Part shown: positions 1-6,370 of the stretch, piece after piece
Position numbering within the stretch: position 1 is the first letter of the stretch
How the letters are laid out: each line of letters opens with the position of its first letter
DNA from: Maritimibacter sp.
Lineage (GTDB): Bacteria > Pseudomonadota > Alphaproteobacteria > Rhodobacterales > Rhodobacteraceae
Length of the DNA: 7,883 nt
Direction of reading: 5' to 3'
NCBI GenBank assembly: GCA_003520545.1
Contig: DOUP01000097.1
Span: 1 to 7,883 of the forward strand
Translations under genes and position numbers: made by a program
The notes under the pieces: generated by a model
Database searches by the model: none
What the model was told of the DNA's origin: nothing
The model's input: the letters and a program-made list of their open reading frames with translations, nothing else

Positions 1-126
1 CGCTCGGCGGGTTACACCGCGGTTCCGGTCGCTGCCGAGATCATCAAGCGGGTTGCGCCGCTCTTGGGTCTGCGGCCGGAGATTGAACCTCCTGCCCCGA
101 TGGGTGTAACACTCACAGCGAACTGA
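1..126 (+). CDS. ftsI: FtsI / penicillin-binding protein 3, C-terminal end (partial)
   Basis: This is the last 41 codons of a gene that starts before the window; frame 1 is open from base 1 to the TGA at 124-126. The readable tail contains GYTAVPVAAEIIKRVAPLLG, which resembles the C-terminal end of class B penicillin-binding protein transpeptidase domains (typically GYxAxPVFxxI followed by a hydrophobic helix). FtsI is the inner-membrane septal transpeptidase that crosslinks peptidoglycan at division. No catalytic motif (SxxK, SxN, KTG) lies in this fragment, so the call rests on the tail similarity plus its place directly upstream of murE, the standard dcw position of ftsI. The gap to murE is 19 bp, suggesting co-transcription. 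Confidence 0.8.
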   Translation, partial: RSAGYTAVPVAAEIIKRVAPLLGLRPEIEPPAPMGVTLTAN

Positions 127-145
127 CACCGACGGCGGGGGCCAA

Positions 146-1633
146 ATGACCGAGCGTGAACCTGTGAGACTTTCAACGCTGGGTCTGACCGCGCAGGGTG
201 GGCAAGACGTTGAGATTACCGGACTTTCCGTCGATAGTCGCGATGTGAAGCCGGGGTCTCTCTTTGCCGCTCTGCCCGGTAGCCGGGTGCATGGCGGCGA
301 GTTCATCCAATACGCGCTTCGCATGGAGGCCGCCGCGATCCTGACCGATCCGGAAGGTGCGCGGATCGCTGCCGATGAATTGGCGGCCTCTGAGGCGGCC
401 CTGATCGTGACGCAAGACCCGCGCGCCGCGCTGTCCTATGCTGCGGCTTTGTGGTTCGGCGGACAGCCGGAAACGATGGTCGCGGTGACCGGGACCAACG
501 GCAAGACATCGGTCGCCAGTTTCACCCGCCAGATCTGGCAGGAGTTGGGCCTGCGGGCCGCGAACCTTGGCACCACCGGGGTCGAAGGGGATTATACCGC
601 CCCCTCGGCCCATACTACGCCGGAGCCGATCACGCTGCACCGTTTGCTGGCAGAGATGGCCCGGCAGGGAATTACCCATGCCGCGATGGAGGCGTCGTCC
701 CACGGGTTGGAGCAGCGGCGGCTGGAAGGTGTGCACCTGGCGGCGGCGGGGTTCACGAATTTCACGCAGGATCACCTGGATTACCACGAGACCTTCGAGG
801 CCTATTTCCACGCCAAGGCGCGGCTGTTCAACCGTGTGCTGCCGGATGACGGCGTGGCGGTGATCAACGTGGACGACCCGAAAGGGCGCGAGTTGGAAGA
901 GATCTGCGCGCTGCGCGGGCTGGAGGTGATTTCCATCGGGCGCACCGAGGACTGCACCCTGCGCCTGACCTCGCAGCGCTACCATGCCACCGGGCAGCAG
1001 CTTCGGTTCCTGTATAACGGGCGTCCGAACACCGTGCAGATGAACCTGATCGGCGGCTTCCAGGCGGAGAACGTGCTGGTCGCGGCGGGGCTTGCCATCG
1101 GTGGCGGCTGCGATCCGGAACAGGTGTTCGCGACCTTCGATCAGCTGACCACGGTGCGCGGGCGGATGCAATTGGCGGCGACGCGGGCCGGGGGGGCGAC
1201 GGTGTTCGTCGATTACGCCCATACGCCCGGGGCGCTGTCCACCGCCCTGGAGGCGCTGCGTCCGCACGTGATGGGCAAGATCGTCGTGGTCTTTGGCGCC
1301 GGTGGAGACCGGGACACCACCAAACGGCCCCTGATGGGCAAGGCGGCGGCGGATTACGCCGACGTGGTGATCGTGACAGACGACAACCCCCGCTCGGAAG
1401 ATCCGGCCGCGATCCGTGCCATGGTGATGGAAGGCTGTCCCGAGGCGACCGAGGTGGGCGACCGGGCCGAAGCGATCCTGCGCGGGGTCGATATGCTCGA
1501 CCCGGGCGATGCGCTTTTGATCGCGGGCAAGGGGCATGAAACCGGTCAGATCATCGGCGATGACGTGCTGCCGTTTGACGATGCCGAACAGGCGAGCGTT
1601 GCCGTGGCCGCATTGGAAGGACGCCTGGCATGA
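146..1633 (+). CDS. murE: UDP-N-acetylmuramoyl-L-alanyl-D-glutamate--2,6-diaminopimelate ligase (MurE)
   Basis: Cytoplasmic Mur ligase that adds meso-diaminopimelate to UDP-MurNAc-L-Ala-D-Glu using ATP. The 495-residue length matches the family. The N-terminal UDP-binding domain carries SVDSRDVKPGSLFAALPG (about residues 28-45). The ATP P-loop is TGTNGKT at 115-121. K224 in YFHAKARLF fits the lysine that is carbamylated in Mur ligases. The C-terminal domain has DNPR at 413-416, the signature of meso-DAP-specific (rather than lysine-specific) MurE, and GKGHE near 460. DNPR and K224 fall at the same numbers as I recall for the E. coli enzyme. The ATG at 146 is preceded only by a weak G-rich ribosome binding site (about 134-141), but the N-terminus starts close to the usual family start. 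Its TGA overlaps the murF ATG. Confidence 0.97.
   Translation: MTEREPVRLSTLGLTAQGGQDVEITGLSVDSRDVKPGSLFAALPGSRVHGGEFIQYALRMEAAAILTDPEGARIAADELAASEAALIVTQDPRAALSYAAALWFGGQPETMVAVTGTNGKTSVASFTRQIWQELGLRAANLGTTGVEGDYTAPSAHTTPEPITLHRLLAEMARQGITHAAMEASSHGLEQRRLEGVHLAAAGFTNFTQDHLDYHETFEAYFHAKARLFNRVLPDDGVAVINVDDPKGRELEEICALRGLEVISIGRTEDCTLRLTSQRYHATGQQLRFLYNGRPNTVQMNLIGGFQAENVLVAAGLAIGGGCDPEQVFATFDQLTTVRGRMQLAATRAGGATVFVDYAHTPGALSTALEALRPHVMGKIVVVFGAGGDRDTTKRPLMGKAAADYADVVIVTDDNPRSEDPAAIRAMVMEGCPEATEVGDRAEAILRGVDMLDPGDALLIAGKGHETGQIIGDDVLPFDDAEQASVAVAALEGRLA
1615..1621 (+). promoter_or_regulatory. murF ribosome binding site inside the murE 3' end
   Basis: GGAAGGA lies 8 bases before the murF ATG and within the last codons of murE. 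Together with the ATGA stop/start overlap at 1630-1633 it supports the chosen murF start and coupling to murE translation. Confidence 0.7.
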
Positions 1634-3054
1634 GCCTGTGGACGGCGGCGGAGGCTGCGGCGGCCACGGGTGGGCGAGCGGTCGGCGACTGGACCGTCGA
1701 AGGTGTCTCCATCGACACCCGCACGATTGCGCCCGGTGATCTTTTCGTCGCCTTGACGGCGGCACGCGACGGGCATGACTTCGTTGCACAGGCTTTGGAG
1801 AAGGGCGCGGGAGCCGCGCTTGTGTCGCGTATCCCGGAGGGGGTGGACAGGTCCGCGCCGCTTTTGATCGTTGAGGACGTGCTGGAGGCTCTCGAAGCAT
1901 TGGGGGCCGCGGGGCGCGCGCGCACGCAGGCGCGGGTCGTGGCGGTCACCGGGTCGGTCGGCAAGACCTCGACCAAGGAAATGCTGGCGGTGGTTCTGGA
2001 TCGTCAGGGGCGCTGCCACGCGGCGGAGGCAAGCTACAACAACCACTGGGGCGTGCCGCTGACGCTGGCGCGGATGCCGGTTGAGACGGACTTCGCGGTG
2101 ATCGAGATCGGCATGAACCATCCCGGCGAGATCGAACCGCTCGCGCGCCTTGCCCGCCCGCATGTGGCCATGGTCACGACGGTGGCGGCGGTCCACCTGG
2201 AGGCCTTCGACGATGTTGCAGGCATCGCGCGGGAGAAAGCGGCGATTTTCGAAGGGCTGGAACCTGCGGGCGTCGCGCTGGTGAATGGCGACATTGAAAC
2301 GACGCCGGTCCTGCTGGAAGCCGCGCAGGCGCGCGCCGGTCGGGTGGAGAGCTTTGGCGAAGGGGCAAGCAATTCGCTGCGCCTGACCCATGTGGACCTG
2401 AGCGACGAGGCGACGGTGTTGCAGGCCAATATCCACGGCACCGATCAGCTTGTGCGGCTCGCCACGCCCGGTCGTCATTTCGCGATGAACGCGGTCGCGG
2501 TGCTGGGCGCGGTCAGTGCGCTGGGCGGTGACGTGACGCTCGCCGCGCGTGACCTGGCGCTTTGGCAGCCGCCCGAGGGGCGCGGCACGCGGGACACGGT
2601 GGTTCTGGACCCGGTCGAACATCACGCGATCACGCTGATCGACGATGCGTTCAACGCCAACCCCACGTCGATGGCGGCGGCGCTGGAAGTGCTCGCGGCG
2701 ACGCAGCCGACCGATGGGATCGGCCGCGTCGGGCAGGGGCGGCGCGTGGCGGTTCTGGGCGATATGCTGGAACTTGGCGCGGACGAGATCGCGATGCACG
2801 CCGATCTGGCCCGTTTGCCACAGATGGATGAGATCGACCTCGTCCATTGCGCCGGGCCGATGATGCAGGCGTTGTGGGCGGCTTTGCCGGCGGAAAAGCA
2901 AGGCCGCTGGTCCGAGAGCGCCGCTGATCTTGCCGCTTCGGCGCACCACTTGATCGACGCGGGCGATGTGCTGTTGGTGAAAGGGTCCAAGGGCTCCAAG
3001 GTCTCGCTGGTGGTTGACGCGGTACGAAAACTGGGCCATCGGCAAGGCGTTTAA
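1630..3054 (+). CDS. murF: UDP-N-acetylmuramoyl-tripeptide--D-alanyl-D-alanine ligase (MurF)
   Basis: Cytoplasmic Mur ligase that completes the stem peptide by joining D-Ala-D-Ala to the UDP-MurNAc-tripeptide with ATP hydrolysis. It is 474 residues, normal for the family. The N-terminal domain has the MurE/MurF-type GVSIDTRTIAPGDLFVAL (about 25-42). The P-loop is TGSVGKTSTKE starting at T107. K203 (REKAAIF) is in the position of the carbamylated lysine. The central domain has NNHWGVPLTLA and IEIGMNHPGEI, typical of MurF, and the C-terminal domain has DDAFNANPTSM and VLGDMLELG. The start is decided by a 4-bp ATGA overlap with murE and a good ribosome binding site, GGAAGGA, at 1615-1621. The overlap suggests translational coupling, which would keep the two ligases in step. 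No oddity is seen in the frame. Confidence 0.97.
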   Translation: MSLWTAAEAAAATGGRAVGDWTVEGVSIDTRTIAPGDLFVALTAARDGHDFVAQALEKGAGAALVSRIPEGVDRSAPLLIVEDVLEALEALGAAGRARTQARVVAVTGSVGKTSTKEMLAVVLDRQGRCHAAEASYNNHWGVPLTLARMPVETDFAVIEIGMNHPGEIEPLARLARPHVAMVTTVAAVHLEAFDDVAGIAREKAAIFEGLEPAGVALVNGDIETTPVLLEAAQARAGRVESFGEGASNSLRLTHVDLSDEATVLQANIHGTDQLVRLATPGRHFAMNAVAVLGAVSALGGDVTLAARDLALWQPPEGRGTRDTVVLDPVEHHAITLIDDAFNANPTSMAAALEVLAATQPTDGIGRVGQGRRVAVLGDMLELGADEIAMHADLARLPQMDEIDLVHCAGPMMQALWAALPAEKQGRWSESAADLAASAHHLIDAGDVLLVKGSKGSKVSLVVDAVRKLGHRQGV

Positions 3055-3071
3055 GACGGGAAAGACACAAG

Positions 3072-4160
3072 ATGTTGTATTGGCTGACCGAACTGTCCGA
3101 CGGCGGGGATGTATTCAACCTGTTCCGCTACATTACCTTTCGCGCGGGCATGGCCTTCTTCACGGCGCTGTTGTTCGGGTTCATCTTCGGACAGCCGCTG
3201 ATCAACCTTCTGAAAAAGCGTCAGAAAAACGGACAGCCTATTCGCGCCGACGGCCCCGAAGGCCACCTGGAAGCCAAGGCGGGCACGCCGACCATGGGCG
3301 GCGCGCTGATCCTTGGGGCGATCACGGTCTCGACGCTGCTTTGGGCGCGGCTCGACAACGGGTTCGTCTGGGTCGTGCTCGGCGTGACGATGAGTTACGG
3401 GCTGATCGGGTTCGCCGACGATTATTCCAAGATTACCAAGAACGACAATTATTCCGGTCTGTCGGGCAAGTTGCGGCTGTTTCTGGAGGGGCTGATCGCG
3501 CTGGCGGCGGTCTATGTGGTGATGCTGCTGCACCCCGATGATCTGACCGGGCAGTTGGCGTTCCCATTCTTCAAGAACCTGCTTTTGAACATGGGCTGGT
3601 TTTTCCTGCCAATGGGGATTTTCGTGATGGTCGGTGCGGCCAATGCGGTGAACCTGACGGATGGGCTGGACGGGCTTGCGATCATGCCCGTCATGATCGC
3701 CGCCGCCACGCTGGGGGCGATTGCCTATGCGGTAGGCCGGGTCGACGTGACGGAATACCTGGAAGTGCACTACGTGCCGGGCACCGGCGAACTTCTCATC
3801 TTCGCCGCCGGTCTCATTGGCGGGGGGCTCGGGTTCTTGTGGTACAACGCGCCGCCTGCTGCCGTCTTCATGGGAGACACCGGGTCGCTGGCCTTGGGCG
3901 GGGCCTTGGGCTCCATCGCCGTTGCGATCAAGCACGAGATCGTGCTGGGCATCGTGGGCGGGCTGTTCGTGGTCGAAGCGCTCTCCGTGATCATCCAGGT
4001 GCTTTACTTCCGGCGCACCGGCAAGCGTGTGTTCCTGATGGCCCCGATCCACCACCACTTCGAGAAGCGCGGCTGGGCCGAACCGCAGATCGTGATCCGG
4101 TTCTGGATCATCTCGCTGGTTCTGGCGCTGATCGGCCTGGCGACGCTGAAGGTCCGGTAA
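3072..4160 (+). CDS. mraY: Phospho-N-acetylmuramoyl-pentapeptide transferase (MraY)
   Basis: Integral membrane enzyme that transfers phospho-MurNAc-pentapeptide from UDP to undecaprenyl phosphate on the cytoplasmic face of the inner membrane, giving lipid I. It has 362 residues (about 360 is usual) and a pattern of about ten hydrophobic segments. Signature motifs are all present: KKRQKNGQPIRADGPEGH then KAGTPTMGG in the first loops; FADDYSK with the catalytic acidic pair D116/D117; NAVNLTDGLDGLA with N194 and D197/D200; MGDTGSLALGG with D269; and the MAPIHHHFEKRGW loop with H327-H329. The ATG at 3072 follows murF by 17 bp with a modest purine-rich GGGAAAG (about 3058-3064) ahead of it. It is the last + strand gene before the opposite-strand Hint gene, so the upstream transcript either ends near 4160 or runs on antisense to that gene. 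Confidence 0.98.
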   Translation: MLYWLTELSDGGDVFNLFRYITFRAGMAFFTALLFGFIFGQPLINLLKKRQKNGQPIRADGPEGHLEAKAGTPTMGGALILGAITVSTLLWARLDNGFVWVVLGVTMSYGLIGFADDYSKITKNDNYSGLSGKLRLFLEGLIALAAVYVVMLLHPDDLTGQLAFPFFKNLLLNMGWFFLPMGIFVMVGAANAVNLTDGLDGLAIMPVMIAAATLGAIAYAVGRVDVTEYLEVHYVPGTGELLIFAAGLIGGGLGFLWYNAPPAAVFMGDTGSLALGGALGSIAVAIKHEIVLGIVGGLFVVEALSVIIQVLYFRRTGKRVFLMAPIHHHFEKRGWAEPQIVIRFWIISLVLALIGLATLKVR

Positions 4161-4180
4161 AGCCGTGGTCCCCGGTCCGG

Positions 4181-5329
4181 TTAGCTGTTCGAGGCCAACT
4201 TGAGGAGCGGTTCAACAGCCGTGTGGTTGACCAGTTTGGGGTCCACCAAGGGTTTCACGTTCTTCTTGTGACGGCGCAGGAGTTCCCGAATGTCGGGGCC
4301 ACGTTCGACGATGGGGCGGGCTGGCGTCACCGGCGCAAGTGTCGCGAGCCTTGCCTGTGCGCTGGCGGACAGACCGAAGAGCGCGTCCTTCTCGGGGAGC
4401 AGGCTTTCCGCCGGGGTGCCCTCGGCCCAGATCACCTCATGCGTGCCGAAGTAGAGGTGGCAATAGGTCACGCGGTTCAGCCGTCGTTCACGGATGATGC
4501 CGGGGTGGCCTACGAGTTTCTTGACCGGAACCAGTACCTCGTCCGAGCCGAACAGGCGGGCCGCGATTTTCGAGGCGATGAGGACGCGGTGCTGGGGCGA
4601 CAGAAGCAGATCGCGTGTCGGCATCCCCGGCCCCAGCGCGCCGCGATGCACACGGACGGGGGCGTTTTTCCGCGCCCGCATGGAATTGTCGAGGGGGAGC
4701 TCCTGCGCTTCGGCCCAGACCACCGGGCGCAACCCGTGATCGAGCGTGCGGACCAGATCGCCCGCGCGGAGTTTCTCGACCGCTCGCAGGCCCGCGTGGG
4801 TCTCGATCATGGTGCCGGCGGCGAAACAGACCGTGACGTTGTTGTTCTCATCGAGGTTGATCTGAACGTCACCGCCTGCCGGCGTGTAATCGAGCGCGCG
4901 GATCTGGATAGAGGTGATGTCGGGCAGGTCGCCGACGCTGTCGTCGACCGCCATGAACCAACGTGCGCTGCCTCCGCCGGTCGGCGTCGCCTGAATGAAG
5001 ACGACCTGTGACGAAAAACTGTCGCCGGTCAGGTCGATCGTGGACGCTCCCCCGTCGTAGGTGATGGTGACATTGGTATGGTCGGGGTCGGCCAGGGTAA
5101 TGGAATACTCGACACCCTCAATGAACAGGCGTCCATTATCCGCGTCCCACGTTTCGTTCAACTCGTTGATCTGGGTTGAGGAGTTGGAGAACTCGTTGTC
5201 GGAATAGGTGGCATTATCGACAAACCCGAGGATATCACCGCCGCCGCCGGGGGTGGTGGTATAGGTCGCATAGGCGTTGAGACCCTGCAATTCGACCAGA
5301 TCGTAAAGCGGTGTATTCGACGCGCCCAT
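4181..5329 (-). CDS. Hint-domain (Hint_2 / Hedgehog-intein type) protein of unknown function
   Basis: A 382-residue protein on the opposite strand, between mraY and murD. Residues about 1-165 form a Gly/Asp/Asn/Thr-rich, probably beta-rich region I cannot assign (for example TTTPGGGGDILGFVDNATYS). A Hint domain follows: CFAAGTMIETHAGLRAVEKL with the nucleophile-type C168, then DLLLSPQHRVLI with H247, corresponding to the TxxH motif of Hedgehog/intein domains. The Hint_2 ending YCHLYFGTHEVIWAEG and PAESL spans 289-310. A 70-residue basic tail ends the protein. No signal peptide or membrane segment is seen. There is no intein-type terminal His-Asn plus C-extein, so protein splicing is not expected; N-S acyl shift and cleavage before C168 is possible but unproven. 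The frame is open 22 codons further upstream (to 5395), but I chose the ATG at 5329 because of its clear ribosome binding site. Hint_2 proteins are frequent in Rhodobacteraceae; their biological role is largely unknown. Confidence 0.88.
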   Translation of the reverse strand: MGASNTPLYDLVELQGLNAYATYTTTPGGGGDILGFVDNATYSDNEFSNSSTQINELNETWDADNGRLFIEGVEYSITLADPDHTNVTITYDGGASTIDLTGDSFSSQVVFIQATPTGGGSARWFMAVDDSVGDLPDITSIQIRALDYTPAGGDVQINLDENNNVTVCFAAGTMIETHAGLRAVEKLRAGDLVRTLDHGLRPVVWAEAQELPLDNSMRARKNAPVRVHRGALGPGMPTRDLLLSPQHRVLIASKIAARLFGSDEVLVPVKKLVGHPGIIRERRLNRVTYCHLYFGTHEVIWAEGTPAESLLPEKDALFGLSASAQARLATLAPVTPARPIVERGPDIRELLRRHKKNVKPLVDPKLVNHTAVEPLLKLASNS

Positions 5330-5335
5330 GGGGTT

Positions 5336-5341
5336 CTCCCT
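5336..5341 (-). promoter_or_regulatory. Ribosome binding site that decides the Hint gene start
   Basis: On the minus strand AGGGAG lies 6 bases before the ATG at 5329. No comparable site precedes the more distal in-frame ATG at 5395. The site sits in the loop of a weak 4-bp GGGT/ACCC inverted repeat (5342-5345 with 5331-5334), probably too short to matter. Confidence 0.65.
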
Positions 5342-5350
5342 ACCCGAAAG

Positions 5351-5356
5351 AATATA
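5351..5356 (-). promoter_or_regulatory. Candidate -10 element for the Hint gene
   Basis: Minus-strand TATATT, in an otherwise GC-rich region, would place a start of transcription about 15 bases before the ATG at 5329, leaving just room for the ribosome binding site. The hexamer 17 bases upstream (CGACCT) is a poor -35 match, so this is a tentative call. Confidence 0.3.
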
Positions 5357-5479
5357 GTCCCTTGAAAGGGGGAAGGTCGCCCAAAGAACGTCCAAAATGA
5401 GGAGAATTCAGGGAATTGGCGAACCGCTCCGACCACTGGCAAAACCTCGCGCCGCGGGTTACGAAGTAGCCTGACGGAC

Positions 5480-5485
5480 AAGGAG
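5480..5485 (+). promoter_or_regulatory. murD ribosome binding site
   Basis: AAGGAG lies 6 bases before the ATG at 5492. It is the strongest Shine-Dalgarno match among the + strand genes of the window. This fits murD being translated as the first gene of its own transcript, since it cannot be coupled to mraY across the opposite-strand gene. Confidence 0.8.
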
Positions 5486-5491
5486 CGTGAC

Positions 5492-6331
5492 ATGATCCCG
5501 GTCAGCGGATTTGAAGACCAGAAGGTCATTGTCTTGGGGCTGGGGCGCTCCGGGCTGGCGACGGCGGCTGCGTTGCAGGCAGGCGGGGCCGAGGTGCTGT
5601 GCTGGGACGACGGGGCCGAGGCGCGCGGGCGGGCCGAAGAGGCCGGGCGCACGCTCCACGATCTGACCCGGCGCGAGGCGTATCAAGGCGTGGCCGCCTT
5701 GATCACCAGCCCGGGTATTCCGCATCTCTACCCGACGACCAACCCGCATATCGCGCGCGCCTATGAAGAAGGCGTCCCGGTCGACAACGATATCGGGCTG
5801 TTTTTCGCGTCCTTCGGGACCGGCGATTGGGTCGAGTTTGACCAGCCGCCGCGTGTCATCGCCGTGACCGGATCGAACGGCAAATCCACCACCTCCGCGC
5901 TGATCCACCACGTCCTGACCGAGGCCGGGCGGCCCGCGCAGCTGGCAGGCAACATCGGGCGCGGCGTGCTCGATCTGGACCCGCCGCGCGAGGGCGAGGT
6001 GATCGTGCTGGAGCTGTCCTCTTACCAGACCGAATTGGCACGGGCGCTGACGCCGGATGTGGCGGTGTTTACCAATCTCAGTCCCGACCACCTGGATCGT
6101 CATGGCGGCCTGGGTGGCTATTTCGCGGCCAAGCGGCGGTTGTTTTCCGAGGGCGGGCCGGATCGGGCCGTGATCGGCGTAGATGAGCCGGAGGGATTGT
6201 TCCTCGCCGGGCAGATGGCGCAGGGGCCGGGGGATGACCGCGTGATGCGGGTGTCGGTGGAGCGCAAGCTGACCGGCTCCGGCTGGCTGATCTATGCGCG
6301 CAAAGGCTTCCTGTCGGAGACCCGGAAGTAA
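5492..6331 (+). CDS. murD: MurD N-terminal fragment as literally encoded (279 residues)
   Basis: If the TAA at 6329 is real and obeyed, this is the product. It holds the UDP-binding domain (about 1-115) and most of the central ATPase domain with P-loop and K214. It lacks the HN..N segment that completes the central domain and the whole C-terminal domain with NDSKATN. The cut is inside the central domain, not at a domain border, so a folded active enzyme from this piece alone is unlikely. It has the strong ribosome binding site at 5480-5485. Confidence 0.6.
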   Translation: MIPVSGFEDQKVIVLGLGRSGLATAAALQAGGAEVLCWDDGAEARGRAEEAGRTLHDLTRREAYQGVAALITSPGIPHLYPTTNPHIARAYEEGVPVDNDIGLFFASFGTGDWVEFDQPPRVIAVTGSNGKSTTSALIHHVLTEAGRPAQLAGNIGRGVLDLDPPREGEVIVLELSSYQTELARALTPDVAVFTNLSPDHLDRHGGLGGYFAAKRRLFSEGGPDRAVIGVDEPEGLFLAGQMAQGPGDDRVMRVSVERKLTGSGWLIYARKGFLSETRK

Positions 6332-6370
6332 CGGCAGGTCGGCGCCATCGACCTGCGCGACATCAAGGGA

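Larger units (their letters stand above)
5330..5491. promoter_or_regulatory. Divergent intergenic region between the Hint gene and murD
   Basis: These 162 bases separate two divergently transcribed genes and must hold the Hint promoter. Because the Hint gene faces the other way, they probably also hold a murD promoter. The first 60 or so bases are AT-richer than the surrounding genes (about 47% GC by hand count for 5341-5400). A 12-base near-palindrome, CCCTT-GA-AAGGG, occupies 5359-5370, just upstream of the candidate Hint -10. On the + strand TTGGCG at 5416-5421 is a possible -35 for murD, but no good -10 follows, so the murD promoter is not resolved. A 25-codon open frame (5397-5474) has no ribosome binding site and is not called. 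Confidence 0.5.

Noticed and set aside
173..1900. 575-codon open frame on the minus strand opposite murE and the start of murF
   Set aside because: It lies antisense to well-conserved mur genes; its product is Arg/His/Pro/Gln-rich with no recognisable domain. This is the usual by-product of strong G/C third-position bias.
1546..3045. 499-codon open frame on the minus strand opposite murF
   Set aside because: Mirror of murF with the same Arg/His-rich composition, no ribosome binding site noticed, no domain recognised.
3839..5011. 390-codon + strand frame crossing the mraY 3' end and the Hint gene
   Set aside because: It overlaps mraY in another frame and then runs antisense to the Hint gene, whose Hint_2 motifs and ribosome binding site establish the real coding strand.
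5330..5395. 22-codon upstream extension of the Hint protein to the ATG at 5395
   Set aside because: The ATG at 5329 has AGGGAG at good spacing, and the extension would run through the candidate -10 element and the palindrome; no ribosome binding site was seen for the upstream ATG.
5397..5474. 25-codon + strand open frame (MRRIQGIGEPL...) as a leader peptide for murD
   Set aside because: No Shine-Dalgarno sequence precedes it, there is no attenuator-like hairpin with a T-run between it and murD, and its length is expected by chance.
4151..5491. Hint gene as a transposon-like insertion with target-site duplications
   Set aside because: The 8-bp repeat GGTCCGGT is present twice at the mraY side only; no copy was found at the murD side, and there are no terminal inverted repeats or transposase.
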